From assembly GCA_022385805.1 (NCBI GenBank), contig MU277732.1, forward strand, positions 48,874 to 112,873: DNA of 64,000 nt, in the 5' to 3' direction. Of this stretch, positions 11,334 through 22,023 are shown in pieces (the first letter of the stretch is position 1; each line of letters starts with the position of its first letter). This stretch comes from Pilatotrama ljubarskyi (Eukaryota; Basidiomycota; Agaricomycetes; Polyporales; Polyporaceae). Position numbers and translations under genes: made by a program. The notes beneath the pieces are model-generated. The model had not been told where the DNA came from, made no database searches, and worked only from the letters and a program-made list of their open reading frames with translations.

Positions 11334-14236
11334 ATGGCGTCCACCGCCGCCGACGCCGCCCACGACCTCGACGTCGCCGCGAACACTCTCGGCGTCGTCG
11401 CCAACAACGATCACCGTACAATGAACAACGCATGCAAGGGCAAAACCGCGAGATCATGGCACGACCTCCCAGGCGAGATCGTCAGGCATGTCGTGTTCTC
11501 TGGCCCGCGCCACAGCCCGACTTACCCGCTCGTTTAGACTGATCACCACCTACTACCTCCTCGATGTCTCGAGCACCGGCTACTCCCCGCAAACATGGGA
11601 GGTACCGCAGCTGTGGGGGCAACGCTTCGTGTACAGCACCATCCGCGACGCGCGTGAGATTGAGAGAGTGATGAACCTGTTCCCGGCCTGGAAGCCCCAC
11701 CGTACGTCCTAGGTCCCGACCTGTTCACGCGTGCTTCTCTCTAACATACCCCCAGTCGAGCATCATCTCTTTTGGAACAAAGCTTGCGCTGTTCTCGACC
11801 CTCCCGGCGCCCTCAACCACTTATCCGTCATCCAACCACCTCCGGCCACAGCCGGCTCCAACAACACGACACTCATCCGTGTCACCATGTACCGACACTT
11901 CCGCACCATCCTCGACACATCCTGCGCTGTCTGTCGAATCAACAGTCCCTTCACCGCTGACGGCCTCGGCGCCGGCAGTTACAAGCGCTCAGTCACAACT
12001 CCACATCTTGGAACCCTCCCGCTGTGCAAGGAACACCGCAAGACTGCTGCATTTTGCGGGGTTTGTCTTCGGGAAGCCCCACGCGATGACGTCCAGGAGG
12101 AGTTCGTGCAGGGCGTACCCGTATGCTGCGTCGAGAACGAGGACCGCCAGACTTGGCCGGACGTAGAGGCTACGTGCAGGCAGTGTCGCGCCCAAGCCTT
12201 CTGGGCCCGTGTCAACATACGACCGCAATGGCGGGAGGCTGTGAACGGGAGCAGATGGGCATCATTAGACTGGGAGACGCGGCAGTCGGTCGAGTCGTTC
12301 ATCGACCTCGGAGAAGGTACGATCCACGACGTGCTCCAGCTCGCAGAAGAGAAGCACTGGCTGCGATGCTACACGAAACTCGGCGACATGCTGCAGCAAG
12401 CGCTCGCTGCGTCGCGGTTTGCGTCCCGCGCGGAGAGCGGCGAGGCGTACAACAGCGATGAAGATCTGAGTGACGACGAGATGGAGGACCCCGAGATGCT
12501 GAGCCTCACTGAGGACGCAGGCGGCATCAAGGAGCTCGCGATCAACGACTGGGCGCGCAACCGCATATTGGACGGCCACTGGATCAGCCCTGCGGACGAG
12601 TGGTTCAACAACTCGAACCACGGGCGGCCGCGCCTGGCGCCGGCGCTTCACCCGTGTCCGTGGAACCGACGGTCGATCTACGAGGGCGCGCTCGAGGAGG
12701 GTCAGGGCGACGAAGCGCAGGAGCTCGAGCATCCCCGTCCGAAGACACATCTCGCCCCCCACCCTCCTTCCTACACGCTTTGCGAGGCGACATACCGCGC
12801 GTTCTCGCGGCAAATGCGCGAGATATTGTTGCCGCCGATGCGCAACATCGTGCGAAGGCTAGTCATGGAGTGCGCGGCAGACGGGACGGACCCGGCTGTG
12901 AAGGCCGTGCGGATGACCGTCGAGGACGTCATGCGCGAACTGCGAGACGAGTCTGCGTGGTATAACGGGATCGACTGGATCGAGCGGCGGGTAAACGCGC
13001 GCCTTGAGGAAGAGCGCCGGCGCGCGAAGGCGAGGGACAAAGACGAAGACGACTCCTCGTCATCGTCGCATTCCGACGGCTCGCACACCACGAGCCCCGT
13101 ACTCTCTACGACTACGCTGCAAACGACGCCGTCGCCGCCGCCGAGCAGCAAGGACGAGGAGGCCGTCTCGTCGTCGCCGATGGCTGGTGCGCCGCCCGTG
13201 CCCATCTCGCCCGTGCTCAAGTCGCCGGAGTTGCTCCGGCCGATCCCTTACGTGCCTGTCACGGCTGAGCACATGCCATACTACAGCTTGGAGGCGTTCA
13301 CGTTCGTGCGTAACTCATTTCTGCTGGCATACAATGCATCTTGATCTCCGCTCGGTATCTGACTGTTATCTCATTGTATAGGCATGGCGTGAGGCGTGCG
13401 CGCCGCTCTATCAGTGCCAGTGCTCGATCTGCGAGCGTGCGATGCTCAATGCAAATATGGCTCCTGGGACGACTGTCCCGTCTCCAGCCCAGATCCAGGA
13501 ACTGCACCCGAGCGCTGTGACGCAGGTCCCTCCTCAGACCAATCCGCCTGTCCAGATTAGCCTCCAAGACGCATCGGCGGACTCTGAACTCGCTGATGGC
13601 GAGGAAGACGACGAGGACGATGACCTCGACGGGAGCGAAGAAGAGTCGCTGGACGAAGACGGCGAGTCTGAGCGAGGTGACGCGGACGACACTACCTCGT
13701 TATCGCTCTCTCTATCCACGTCGATATCCGTCCCCGAGTCTGACACGCCCGCGTTCGAGGCTTCTGTCACTCCGCCGGTCATCGCCAATGGACGAAAACG
13801 TCCGTCTACAGAGCTCGAGAGCGATCCCCTTGAGCGATTTCGTTCCGAGGCAGTCGCGTTCCCCATGAAGACGCCCCAAGCGGAACGCGGCAGGACTCCG
13901 CCAAAACGCGCGAGGCGGGAGGGATCGTTCGAGGGCGCACCTACCTCTCCAGCGGCTCACCCCTTACCTGCGTCTGCGCTTGCGACGCCTACGCCCAATG
14001 GGAAGATGCCATTGTCGCCGTCGAGACAGAGGAAACGCTCGAGCGAAGATCTCGAGCTGGGCGAACGCGACACGCCTGGGTCGGGGAAGCGTATGCGGTC
14101 GGACGACTTGGCTGATGCGCCTCTCCCGGCTTTGGAGAAGAGCCTCGTTGCTTCTTTACCACGGTCGAGCGTTGGCACATTACCGCCAGACCCCGCCGAG
14201 AAGACCGCGGTGGTCGGCGTCGTGCAAGCCAACTGA
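11334..14236 (+). CDS. Large conserved-type fungal protein with F-box-like start and Cys-rich motifs, function unknown
   Basis: Four exons (11334-11485, 11538-11701, 11756-13305, 13382-14236) give 906 residues. The N-terminus carries an F-box-like SWHDLPGEIVR helix continuing as LITTYYLLDVSST across the first splice. Two Cys-rich blocks follow: CAVCRINSPF, then CKEHRKTAAFCGVCLRE, CCVENED and CRQCRAQAF, which could bind zinc (inference). The middle contains ELAINDWARNRILDGHWISP and helical Arg/Glu-rich text. The C-terminal third is low-complexity: Ser runs, an acidic block (GEEDDEDDDLDGSEEE) and basic KR clusters such as GRKRPS and PPKRARR that resemble nuclear localisation signals. This pattern suggests a nuclear protein. 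I know this architecture only as an uncharacterised basidiomycete family. The first intron (11486-11537) uses a GC donor. An alternative start at 11488 would skip exon 1 but lose the F-box-like helix. Confidence 0.75.
11486..11537 (+). other. Probable GC-AG intron
   Basis: The intron begins AG|GCATGT and ends TTTAG|A. Removing it joins GAG ATC GTC AG to A CTG ATC, giving EIVRLITTYYLLD without a break. The nearest GT donor (at 11495) would make an intron of only 43 nt and insert extra residues in the helix. Confidence 0.55.
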
Positions 14237-17200
14237 GTGCCGTCGGAGAAGAGGCAGTGGGGGACAGGAGGATGGATGGATGGCCGAGGCAGAAAGGTAG
14301 GGGGCGAGGGAGGCTGAGGGCATCGGCGACAGAGGGGAGGTTCATGTACCGCGCGACGAGGAGGTCCGACCAACCTCGTGGTTTCCGCACGCCGTCTGGG
14401 AGGAGGGGTGAGGATGGACAACAGCCGGAGCAGCGGCTGAACGCGACCTACCGAGAGCAGGAATTTTGAGCTCCCGCGCGCGCACGGCCGGACAATGTGC
14501 TCGTTGCGTTTCTGGGTTCCAACCGCGTGCACGGTGTCGCCGCGGGGCCGCTGCGATCGATGGGCGATCCGGATCCTGGCCATATCTCGCTGGCCCTCCT
14601 TTCCTGCAATGCAGCGACTTGCATTCGAGGCTTCGGCGCGCAGATCCTGGTAAGACGGGCAGCAGCGCACCCCTATCATTGCTCCCGAACACGGCAGTCC
14701 CCGTTCGCAGATTCCATGTCCCACCTTGTCATCCCCTCGCCCTTGGTCGCGTTGTCAGCGTGTCAAGAAATCGTACCGAAGCTCCCTCGTGCGTGTGCCC
14801 TCGTGCTGCTGCTGCCGGTTATCTTCTTTCTCCGCAAAATGCGCGGCGTGCCCTGAAGATTGGCTCAGGAAGAAGATCGAGCCGAAGGAGCCCTGCGAGG
14901 GGCGTCGCTGGAGCGCCGCGGACGTTTGGCGGGCCCGGGTGCCCGGGCGGCCTTTCCTTCGCTTTGCGGGTGTGTTTGGCTTTTTGGCTTCGTTCGGGTT
15001 CTGCGGCCGTTCACGCGGTGTGGCTTTTGGCTTTTGACTTGACTCGGACTTTGCGGGCGGCCCGATCGTGCATCTGTACGACCGGTGAGCGTCCGCGTTA
15101 TGCGCTCCCTTGATTATCATTCCCTCTCTTGTATAGTGTCTTGTACATCTCTGGTTTTCAAACTCCCCAACTCCCACTCGCATTCCCCGATCGCCTCGCC
15201 ACAACTTTCTCTCCTGCCACTCAAGCTTTCGCGTCCCTTCGTCCCGGCCCTTGTATCCCTTGTTCCCCAGTTTGAACATCCCGATGTCGTCGTTCACAAG
15301 CCATCCACCGCCTCGCCCGCCTCCCCTCAGCCTCCAACCTCATCGACGTCCAGCGGATGTCCAGCCACCACCACTTCCCTTCTGCTGCCATCTCCGCCGA
15401 TCTCTCTTCGCCGCAAACCCATCCCCATACTCGTCCGACAGCCATCGAGCGTCGTCCATCCTCCACCCCGTCTCATCCACTTGCATATCCGCTGCTCTGA
15501 ATCGCTCTGAAAAACTCTCGCAATCGACTTCGTTCTCATTCCATCGAATTCCCCGCCTCTTCACCCCTATGTCCCCGCCCCTCCCCCTTCCATCTTCGTT
15601 GTATGTGCTTCCAAATTTCCGCCGCCGCCCCGGTCGTGCCACCTCCGCCTTGTTTGTCCAGGAAAACCAGGTCGACCCGCTCGTACGTGGACGGGGTTCC
15701 CGCTGACTCGAGCGAAGATCTGAGCTCCTCCCGGGGCAATGGAGTGCGGACACGGTTGGCGGCGCGTGTAAGTAGTGCAGGATCTTTTAGTAGCGCAGCG
15801 GACGCCTCGAGTGGTTTGCCCGCTGAGCGGTTGCGTAGTAGTTGTACATGTCATTGAAGTTCAAGTCTCGATGTATTATCTGTGCCCCCGTTTGTACTTG
15901 TATCCGGCTGTCTTGGAATACAGTTCTGCAAATGCGCGATCTTCAGCGTCTTGATATTCGGAAGTTCACGTTGACGTCTCAGGTGAAAGAAATCTCCTGC
16001 ACTGCTTGTTGGGCCCCCCGCATGGAGCTCGAGGGTCTTGCGCGGGTATACGATTGGCGCTAAAGTACATGTGGACGCGCGACACAAGTTTGTATGGGCG
16101 CCTGCTGAACTTGTGTACCGACTCTGTCGATTTTCGAACGCCTCGAAGCTGCAGAATCGGCTATGTCGCTCAAATGAACGGCATCCTGCTACTCAATGAG
16201 GAGTCCATTCTCTCTCGGCTGGTTTGATTTGCGTGCTGATTGATCGATGGCTCAGATGCAACCGCGTCGGTCTGCAAAGCCCCCGATGCCGTTGGCTTCT
16301 GTCCTGCGGAACGAGCTGTTGGACAACCCTGGCCGTGCCGCGGTACGTGAGTGCCACGATTGTAAATGCGACGAGAAAGCTCAATGTATTGTCCTGAAGG
16401 GTAGAAGGACTACTACTGTTCGAGCCGGCCAGGCGTCGCCTTGTTGGACTTTTGTTGTCCTGGTCGCGACGTCAGTGCCTCAAGCGCTCAAGTCTAACAT
16501 CGACAGCTACAACGCCTCCTCCATCGCGATGAGGAGAAAGGCGAGAACTATTGTGCAGGTGCGTAACAGGACGCCCTTTCGGTGTAAAGCCCTATCATGT
16601 TCCTGGCTTCCGCCGATTGCCGCGAGGACCCGCCGGGGGCGCTGTGATTGAGACCGGCCAAATGGTGGTGCCTCAGCAGCTCCTCGGCGAGACGTACGAG
16701 ACGCATACGCCGATCAGGTCGACTGTATGTGGGGCGAGATTTCTGGGGTGCATGACCTGGTGGTGTCGGTCTTATGTACTAAGAGAGGGCGCTTGGCTCC
16801 GCCGTGCTGCGTGCCTCAGTAGACCCACGAGTACATGCACCGCCCGACGACTCGTGACTTGGTTCTCTTCTTGGAGCTCCCTTCGTCTGCCTGGAAAGCG
16901 GTGGTGTGCGTCGGGCGCAGGCCGCCCATGTCGAATGAGGCAGGTGGCCCAAGCACACGAGCCTGCTGTGATGCAGGGTAGTGCAGGGTTCTGGGCTTGG
17001 ACGCACAGCTTACGAACGTATGAACCACTTGTTGGTTTGACGAGTCGTGGACTTGTTCCAGCGACACGCGTGCAGCCAAGACCTACCAACGCCGGCGGCA
17101 GCATCCGAGTCCCCAGTGGTTACGGGGAGGTCGCATGTAGACCTCATGGACGATGTTTCCTCCCTCTTTAATCGAAGGATCTGCATGAAGACTGGAACTG

Positions 17201-19648
17201 ACATGTTATTAGAGCCGTAAAACCCGAAGAGGCAGGCAACACTGGTCGGACGGGGCGCCTGCAGGACGCGTTTCGGAGGCATTTACTCCGCCTCCTACGC
17301 AGGTAAGCCTCAAACATCGATGATCAGACTTCAAACGATGCTCATATTAGTCATTGCACAAGCATGAAGTATCTCCGCGAATTGGTCGAATGAAGGTCAA
17401 CTCAACGCGCACCGACCTCGCCTCCTCCGATAAGCGCTCGTGTGGTATTGTACTCCTCACCGTCGACTTCTCCACTTTGGTCCCACGGATCGCTTCACGA
17501 GTTAGATCAGCTGCAGTATTCTGATATTCCTTTGTGCTCAGGACTCTGCTACAATATAGGCCGCTGAGGTGCAAGGCGACGACGTCGTCCCCGTCCTACC
17601 TCGCCACCGTATACTCGCATGCTGAGCATCCCTCGGACTTCCGTTTACGGCTTTGCACGCGGAGATGTGATCCGTCAGCAGGAAATACAAGGACTACTCC
17701 TTTCAGCTTCCATGTCCCGGAGATTGGTCACTGGTGAGTGTGTCGTCCCTTAGCGTCTGCTCATGCACAGCCGTTTCTCCTCACTCTGCTTGATATGTCG
17801 CTCTGCAGACCAAACTCGGGTGCAGCAAGAATTGTGGATCTTCCCTGGAATCCGTGCACACCTTCCAGCCATCAATATAGCTCAACGTTTTGGGCCCTGC
17901 CCGTCTCTCTGCTGTGCTCGCCGCCCCGCTATGTGCAGGTTGCACGGTCAGCGCAGCTCCGTCCTGGGATTTTTGCTCTACTCTGTCTCGTTTCGGTCTT
18001 GTCGCTGCTCACACTGCTCGCCGGCCCCATTACGCCATCTCGCGGCTTGACCCGTCTGTCCTTGCCTCTCGTCACGCGTCATGCCCAATACCCTCGCCTC
18101 CGCATCATCGCACCTTGTGTACCTCCGACTGCGCTCGATCCAAAATCTGTGCTGGGTTATGTGAGACCTTTTTTAATGGTTATACGTCCTGCTCCGTTTG
18201 GGATCGACACTACATGCAGCTCGGTGGCGACACCTAATGCGGCTGCTGGTGCACAACTCCTTCTCCACCGCCTCGCCGTCCACAGTATATCAGGCGAGTA
18301 CCCTCAGTGCAAAGAATCAACCCCCCATGGAAGAACTACTTGCTCATGCCTACCTACTATTGCCAATCTCAGCATCCTCCTTACGGACATCGATGCTATT
18401 GCGACTGCCCCGCATGTGCGTACAATCAGCCTTGTGGCTCATCGTGAGTCTCATGGACAAATCCTCACGCGCCACGCCTACTGACGTAGTTCCCTCGTAG
18501 TACTTCAGCTTCATCGACCTCTCCTCCTCCACATCCCAAGCCTTCAGCCGCCATTTATACTCCGTTCTTGCAGGCTGCGAGAGCGCATTATCCCGCATCA
18601 TCGCGCCCTCGAGGTAATGTTCCCCGCTCCTAGCGTGTGCTTCGCCGTTCATCTTTCACTAGGCTACCCGAATTCCCATGGCGGAAGACGATAGTGACAC
18701 TCGCTCATCCGTACAAATGCTATATCTGCTTCCGTGTGCCACCGCCGCTGTCTCCCATTCTCGTATACACGACGTCGAGCCTGCGTTGCCACTGTGGCGG
18801 TCCTCGCGCCAAACCATCAAGTTCTCTTGCAATACTGCGACGCCGCCCATGCACTTTTCCTTGCTCGTTCATGCGTATCCACAATCTCACGGCGCTTGGC
18901 GAGGTATCTCGTTGGCGCTTCAAAAGCAAGAAGGAACGATGTACATATGCCTGGGTGCGTTCTCGTAAGTTTCGACAGCGGATGCAGCATCCGCATCTGG
19001 CCTCCACCTCAGTATGGGTGGTGGGGATACATCCGCGACACCTCCGCTTGGCCAAAGCCCCGATGGATGCGAGCAAGCCATGGGTGCAACAACCCTTTGA
19101 GGCGTCCAGTCACATATTCCGGATGGCCGCTATCCTATCGGAAGACTGTTTACTGACATCCACGCATCAAGCTGGCTGCCCAGGTGCATGGTTGGGGGCA
19201 AGCAGGAAATGTATGGAACTATTCGTTTCACCGCTAGACCAGTGTTCTTCCTCACGAACTTCTAATCAGGATCCGTTCACAGTTGACTCACAGTTAGAGC
19301 ATAGATCTTCATGCGTCGGATGCGGTGCGAGTCGCCGACTCGGTTCATGACCATCGTATACCTGCGCATTAGCAGCGCTAGTTGCCTAGACCTTGACATA
19401 AGTTACGTGCATACTGTATGTACCGTGGGACTGGTACCTCAGTCGCCAGTGCTTAGAAAACGTTCGCTACAACGTCATTTTCCACTGTCTATTGTCTTTA
19501 CATAAGCCTCTTGGTTGCTGCCGGTCCGAGTCACTGAACCGTACTTCGATTCAGCACTCACTCACTCACTTGCCACGCAGCTACAGACAGCTTCGTGAGA
19601 CCCAGGTACCCAAGCTTCGCCCAAAGCCCCTGCCAGCATCGTGCTACA
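14237..19648. other. Long intergenic region with weak gene-like traces
   Basis: No recognised gene. The first ~900 nt are probably 3' untranslated and spacer sequence. From about 15110 to 15640 the plus strand is strongly pyrimidine-rich, like a fungal promoter or leader. An ATG at 16247 (MAQMQPRRSAKPPMPLASVL...) runs into a good GTACGT donor, and an AG acceptor near 16507 and a GTGCGT donor near 16559 follow, but the frames do not join cleanly through the next 600 nt. I read this as a decayed or unannotatable spliced gene. The stretch 17.3-19.5 kb shows only short frames with no motif. No RNA gene or transposon terminus was seen. Confidence 0.4.
15284..15706 (+). CDS. Doubtful small ORF in a pyrimidine-rich tract
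   Basis: An ATG at 15284 opens a frame of 140 residues rich in Pro and Ser (MSSFTSHPPPRPPPLSLQ...). Its composition follows directly from the CT-rich DNA, so it could be chance. There is no domain, no intron and no neighbour that suggests a role. It is recorded only because it has a plain ATG and stop within a promoter-like tract. Confidence 0.15.
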   Translation: MSSFTSHPPPRPPPLSLQPHRRPADVQPPPLPFCCHLRRSLFAANPSPYSSDSHRASSILHPVSSTCISAALNRSEKLSQSTSFSFHRIPRLFTPMSPPLPLPSSLYVLPNFRRRPGRATSALFVQENQVDPLVRGRGSR

Positions 19649-21471
19649 ATGCACCACTGCTTGTTGCTACCTGATATCTTCAATCGCATCCTTGATTTCT
19701 TGCTCGTTCTACCCCCAGATGACTTCTATGCCGCAAAGCAACAGCTAGAGGATAAGAATCCCTCGATCGCCGCTCTTGCGAGGACTTGTCGAGGCTTTCT
19801 CGAGCCCTCTTTGAACGCTTTATGGAAACACCAACGTACCCTTTCACCATTGGTTCAAACGCTGCCTTCGGATGCGTATGAAGAAACGATCGATCTCATA
19901 TCAGTGTCAGCGTCTTCCTCCCCACCTTACATCGACATAGTAAGATATGCTTCCCTTCTACATGCACCAGTATCGTTGACTATCACTCCACTTATTTCAA
20001 GCTGCTCACAAGGCCGCTTGTGAGGTCAGACTGGTGCAGGTTTGACTATTACGCACCGCGCATCAAGGCGCTTGGCTTCTTTCACAATGAGCACGGAGAT
20101 CAGGAGGGCTATTCCTGGTGCATGCCCAGCGTCTTGCCTCGTGCGCGCGAAGTTCCGTGGCAGACCGTTTCCCTGCTCTGTCTGTACCGTCGCGGCCGAT
20201 GGCTTTTGCCCAACCTCGTTCGACTCCGATGGAACCTCTATGACTACCTCTACACCGCTCATGTTCCCCTATTTCTCGGGCCATCTCTCAGAAGTCTCGC
20301 ATTTGCACTAGAGCCTACTCACATTCTTGGTGACATTTGCGACCCGCTCTGGGAGGAGGATATGGCTCGGAACTTGCGGGCGCTCGCGCAGCTATGCCCC
20401 ACCCTGACCGATCTGGAGATGTATCCCGGGTACGCCGGCGACATCGTTCCATCGGCTTCTCACTTTGCCTACACGTGTCGCCATCTGGAGGGCTACCATG
20501 TTAACACGTTCAGGCACCAACCTCTCCAACGCGACTTCCTCGAGTATTTGGCCTTGAAGCCTTTCCTTCGAAAGGTGTTCCTCAGTCTCGACCATGAGAC
20601 CGCCGACAATCTCCCACTCATCTTGTCTCCGCCTCACGTCCCCCACCCTTTCTCGTCACTGCAAATCCTGTACCTGCAGGTTCCCCATCTTTCCTCGTGT
20701 ACGGCATTCATCAATTCCATGGAGCAGTGTCGACTCTTCAGCGCCGCTGTGGAGGTCAACCATCGTCCTTTGGCGACGGATGTGTACGACTTCTTCGCCG
20801 TTCTGCGTGGCTCTTGTGCCAAACATACCCTCCACGTCTGCCGGTTGATCCAGTCTGCCTTGGCCGAAGACGACAGTGATATAGCGCAGCATCCCGACCA
20901 TTCAATGGACGGCAGCGTGCTGAAGCCCATCTTGCAATTTCCTAACATGCGGCTGTTCATGTTCGGCATTCCCATGTGCGGATGGTTAACGGATGAAGAC
21001 TTCGATCTCATTGGCAAGTGCTGGCCGGGGCTTGTCGCTTTCGCCTTCATCGACCGCTGGGCCACCATCGGGGTCAGCCCGGCGACATGGAGAGGTGTTG
21101 CGTCCCTCGTCAGCCAGACACCTCTATTGACCGATCTCCGGGTCACCTTCGACACTCGGCGCAACCTCATCTCAAAGCCAACTGATGTTCCTGGATTGCG
21201 GCCCAACCACCAACTCCGGTTCTTCGAGGTCCTCTGTTCGGTGCTTCCTGAGGATCCAGCGCTCTTCGCCCTGTCGCTTTTCACAATTGCGCCCCGCGTT
21301 GTGGAGGTGAAGGGAGGTGGCTGGCCAGTCGACCCGGATGGCATTCCTTCTGAGGATCCGTACGCATTCCGCGAACAGGTGCGCGGGCTCATGTTCCGCT
21401 TGCGAATGCAGCATTTTGGCGAAGAGTATATGACGGACGAGATGGGCAAAATGGAAATCACTGGTCAGTAA
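19649..21471 (+). CDS. F-box-type protein, family A, copy 2
   Basis: Two exons (19649-19939 and 20002-21471) give 586 residues; the 62-nt intron starts GTAAGA, ends TTCAAG and is in phase 0. The N-terminus MHHCLLLPDIFNRILDFLL and the helix IAALARTCRGFLEPSLNALW align closely with the copy at 7743-5933. So do RFDYYAPRIKALGFF (RFDYYAQRIQALGFF there) and the LPNLVRLRWN block. The last exon is 490 codons including stop in both copies. Like copy 1, it is probably an SKP1-binding adaptor with an LRR-like fold, cytosolic or nuclear. The protein has no signal peptide or membrane segment. The start is set by alignment to copy 1; an upstream in-frame ATG-less stretch was ignored. The two copies lie in opposite orientation about 12 kb apart with two unrelated genes between them. 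Confidence 0.82.
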
Positions 21472-21918
21472 TTTGCATCTCTCGCCCTTCCCCCGTACAG
21501 TACTCACGTCGTCCCTTCCTCTCCAGAGGGGTCCGGCGACAGCTTACCGTCGGAGTGGAATCCTTGGAAATAGTGCGATGATATGTAGCTCAGGCCTACA
21601 TCTGGGAGATGAGCGTCAGTATGGTTTCCCTCATACAATGATCCATGCCTCATTCCACCCAAGAAGCTCTGACCACGCCGCTACACTTGAAGTCATGTGC
21701 GTTGATTGACAGGCTGAAATTCCACTGTCGTTTTGGCGCGTCTCAGATGTCCATAATACTTCGAGGTTTCTATTGCGCTGAGACAGCTCGTCGACAATCG
21801 TCACGTCGTCAGACTCCGCATAGCTTTAGTCGGACTGCTACATGCGTTGATCTGTAAACGTGTACGTAGTACTTCTTACCGGTACTAGGAGAGTATCGAG
21901 CGTCGGACTTCTTAACTG

Positions 21919-21920
<2 letters not shown>

Positions 21921-21998
<78 letters not shown>

Positions 21999-22023
21999 GT
22001 CTTTCTCTCTCTCTGTCTCTCTC
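21921..22023 (+). repeat. (TC)n microsatellite
   Basis: About 100 nt of TC dinucleotide repeat, perfect for the first ~44 nt and then interrupted by TT, GT and TTT. It begins about 450 nt downstream of F-box copy 2. On the opposite strand it reads as GA repeat. It is likely length-polymorphic. Confidence 0.95.

Noticed and set aside
11488..11712. Alternative start of the large unknown gene at 11488
   Set aside because: It would remove the F-box-like helix SWHDLPGEIVR, which joins the downstream helix cleanly through the GC-AG intron. It was kept only as an alternative.
21921..22023. Reading the TC repeat as a CRISPR-like or satellite array
   Set aside because: It is a plain dinucleotide microsatellite with no spacers; CRISPR arrays are not expected in a fungal nuclear genome.
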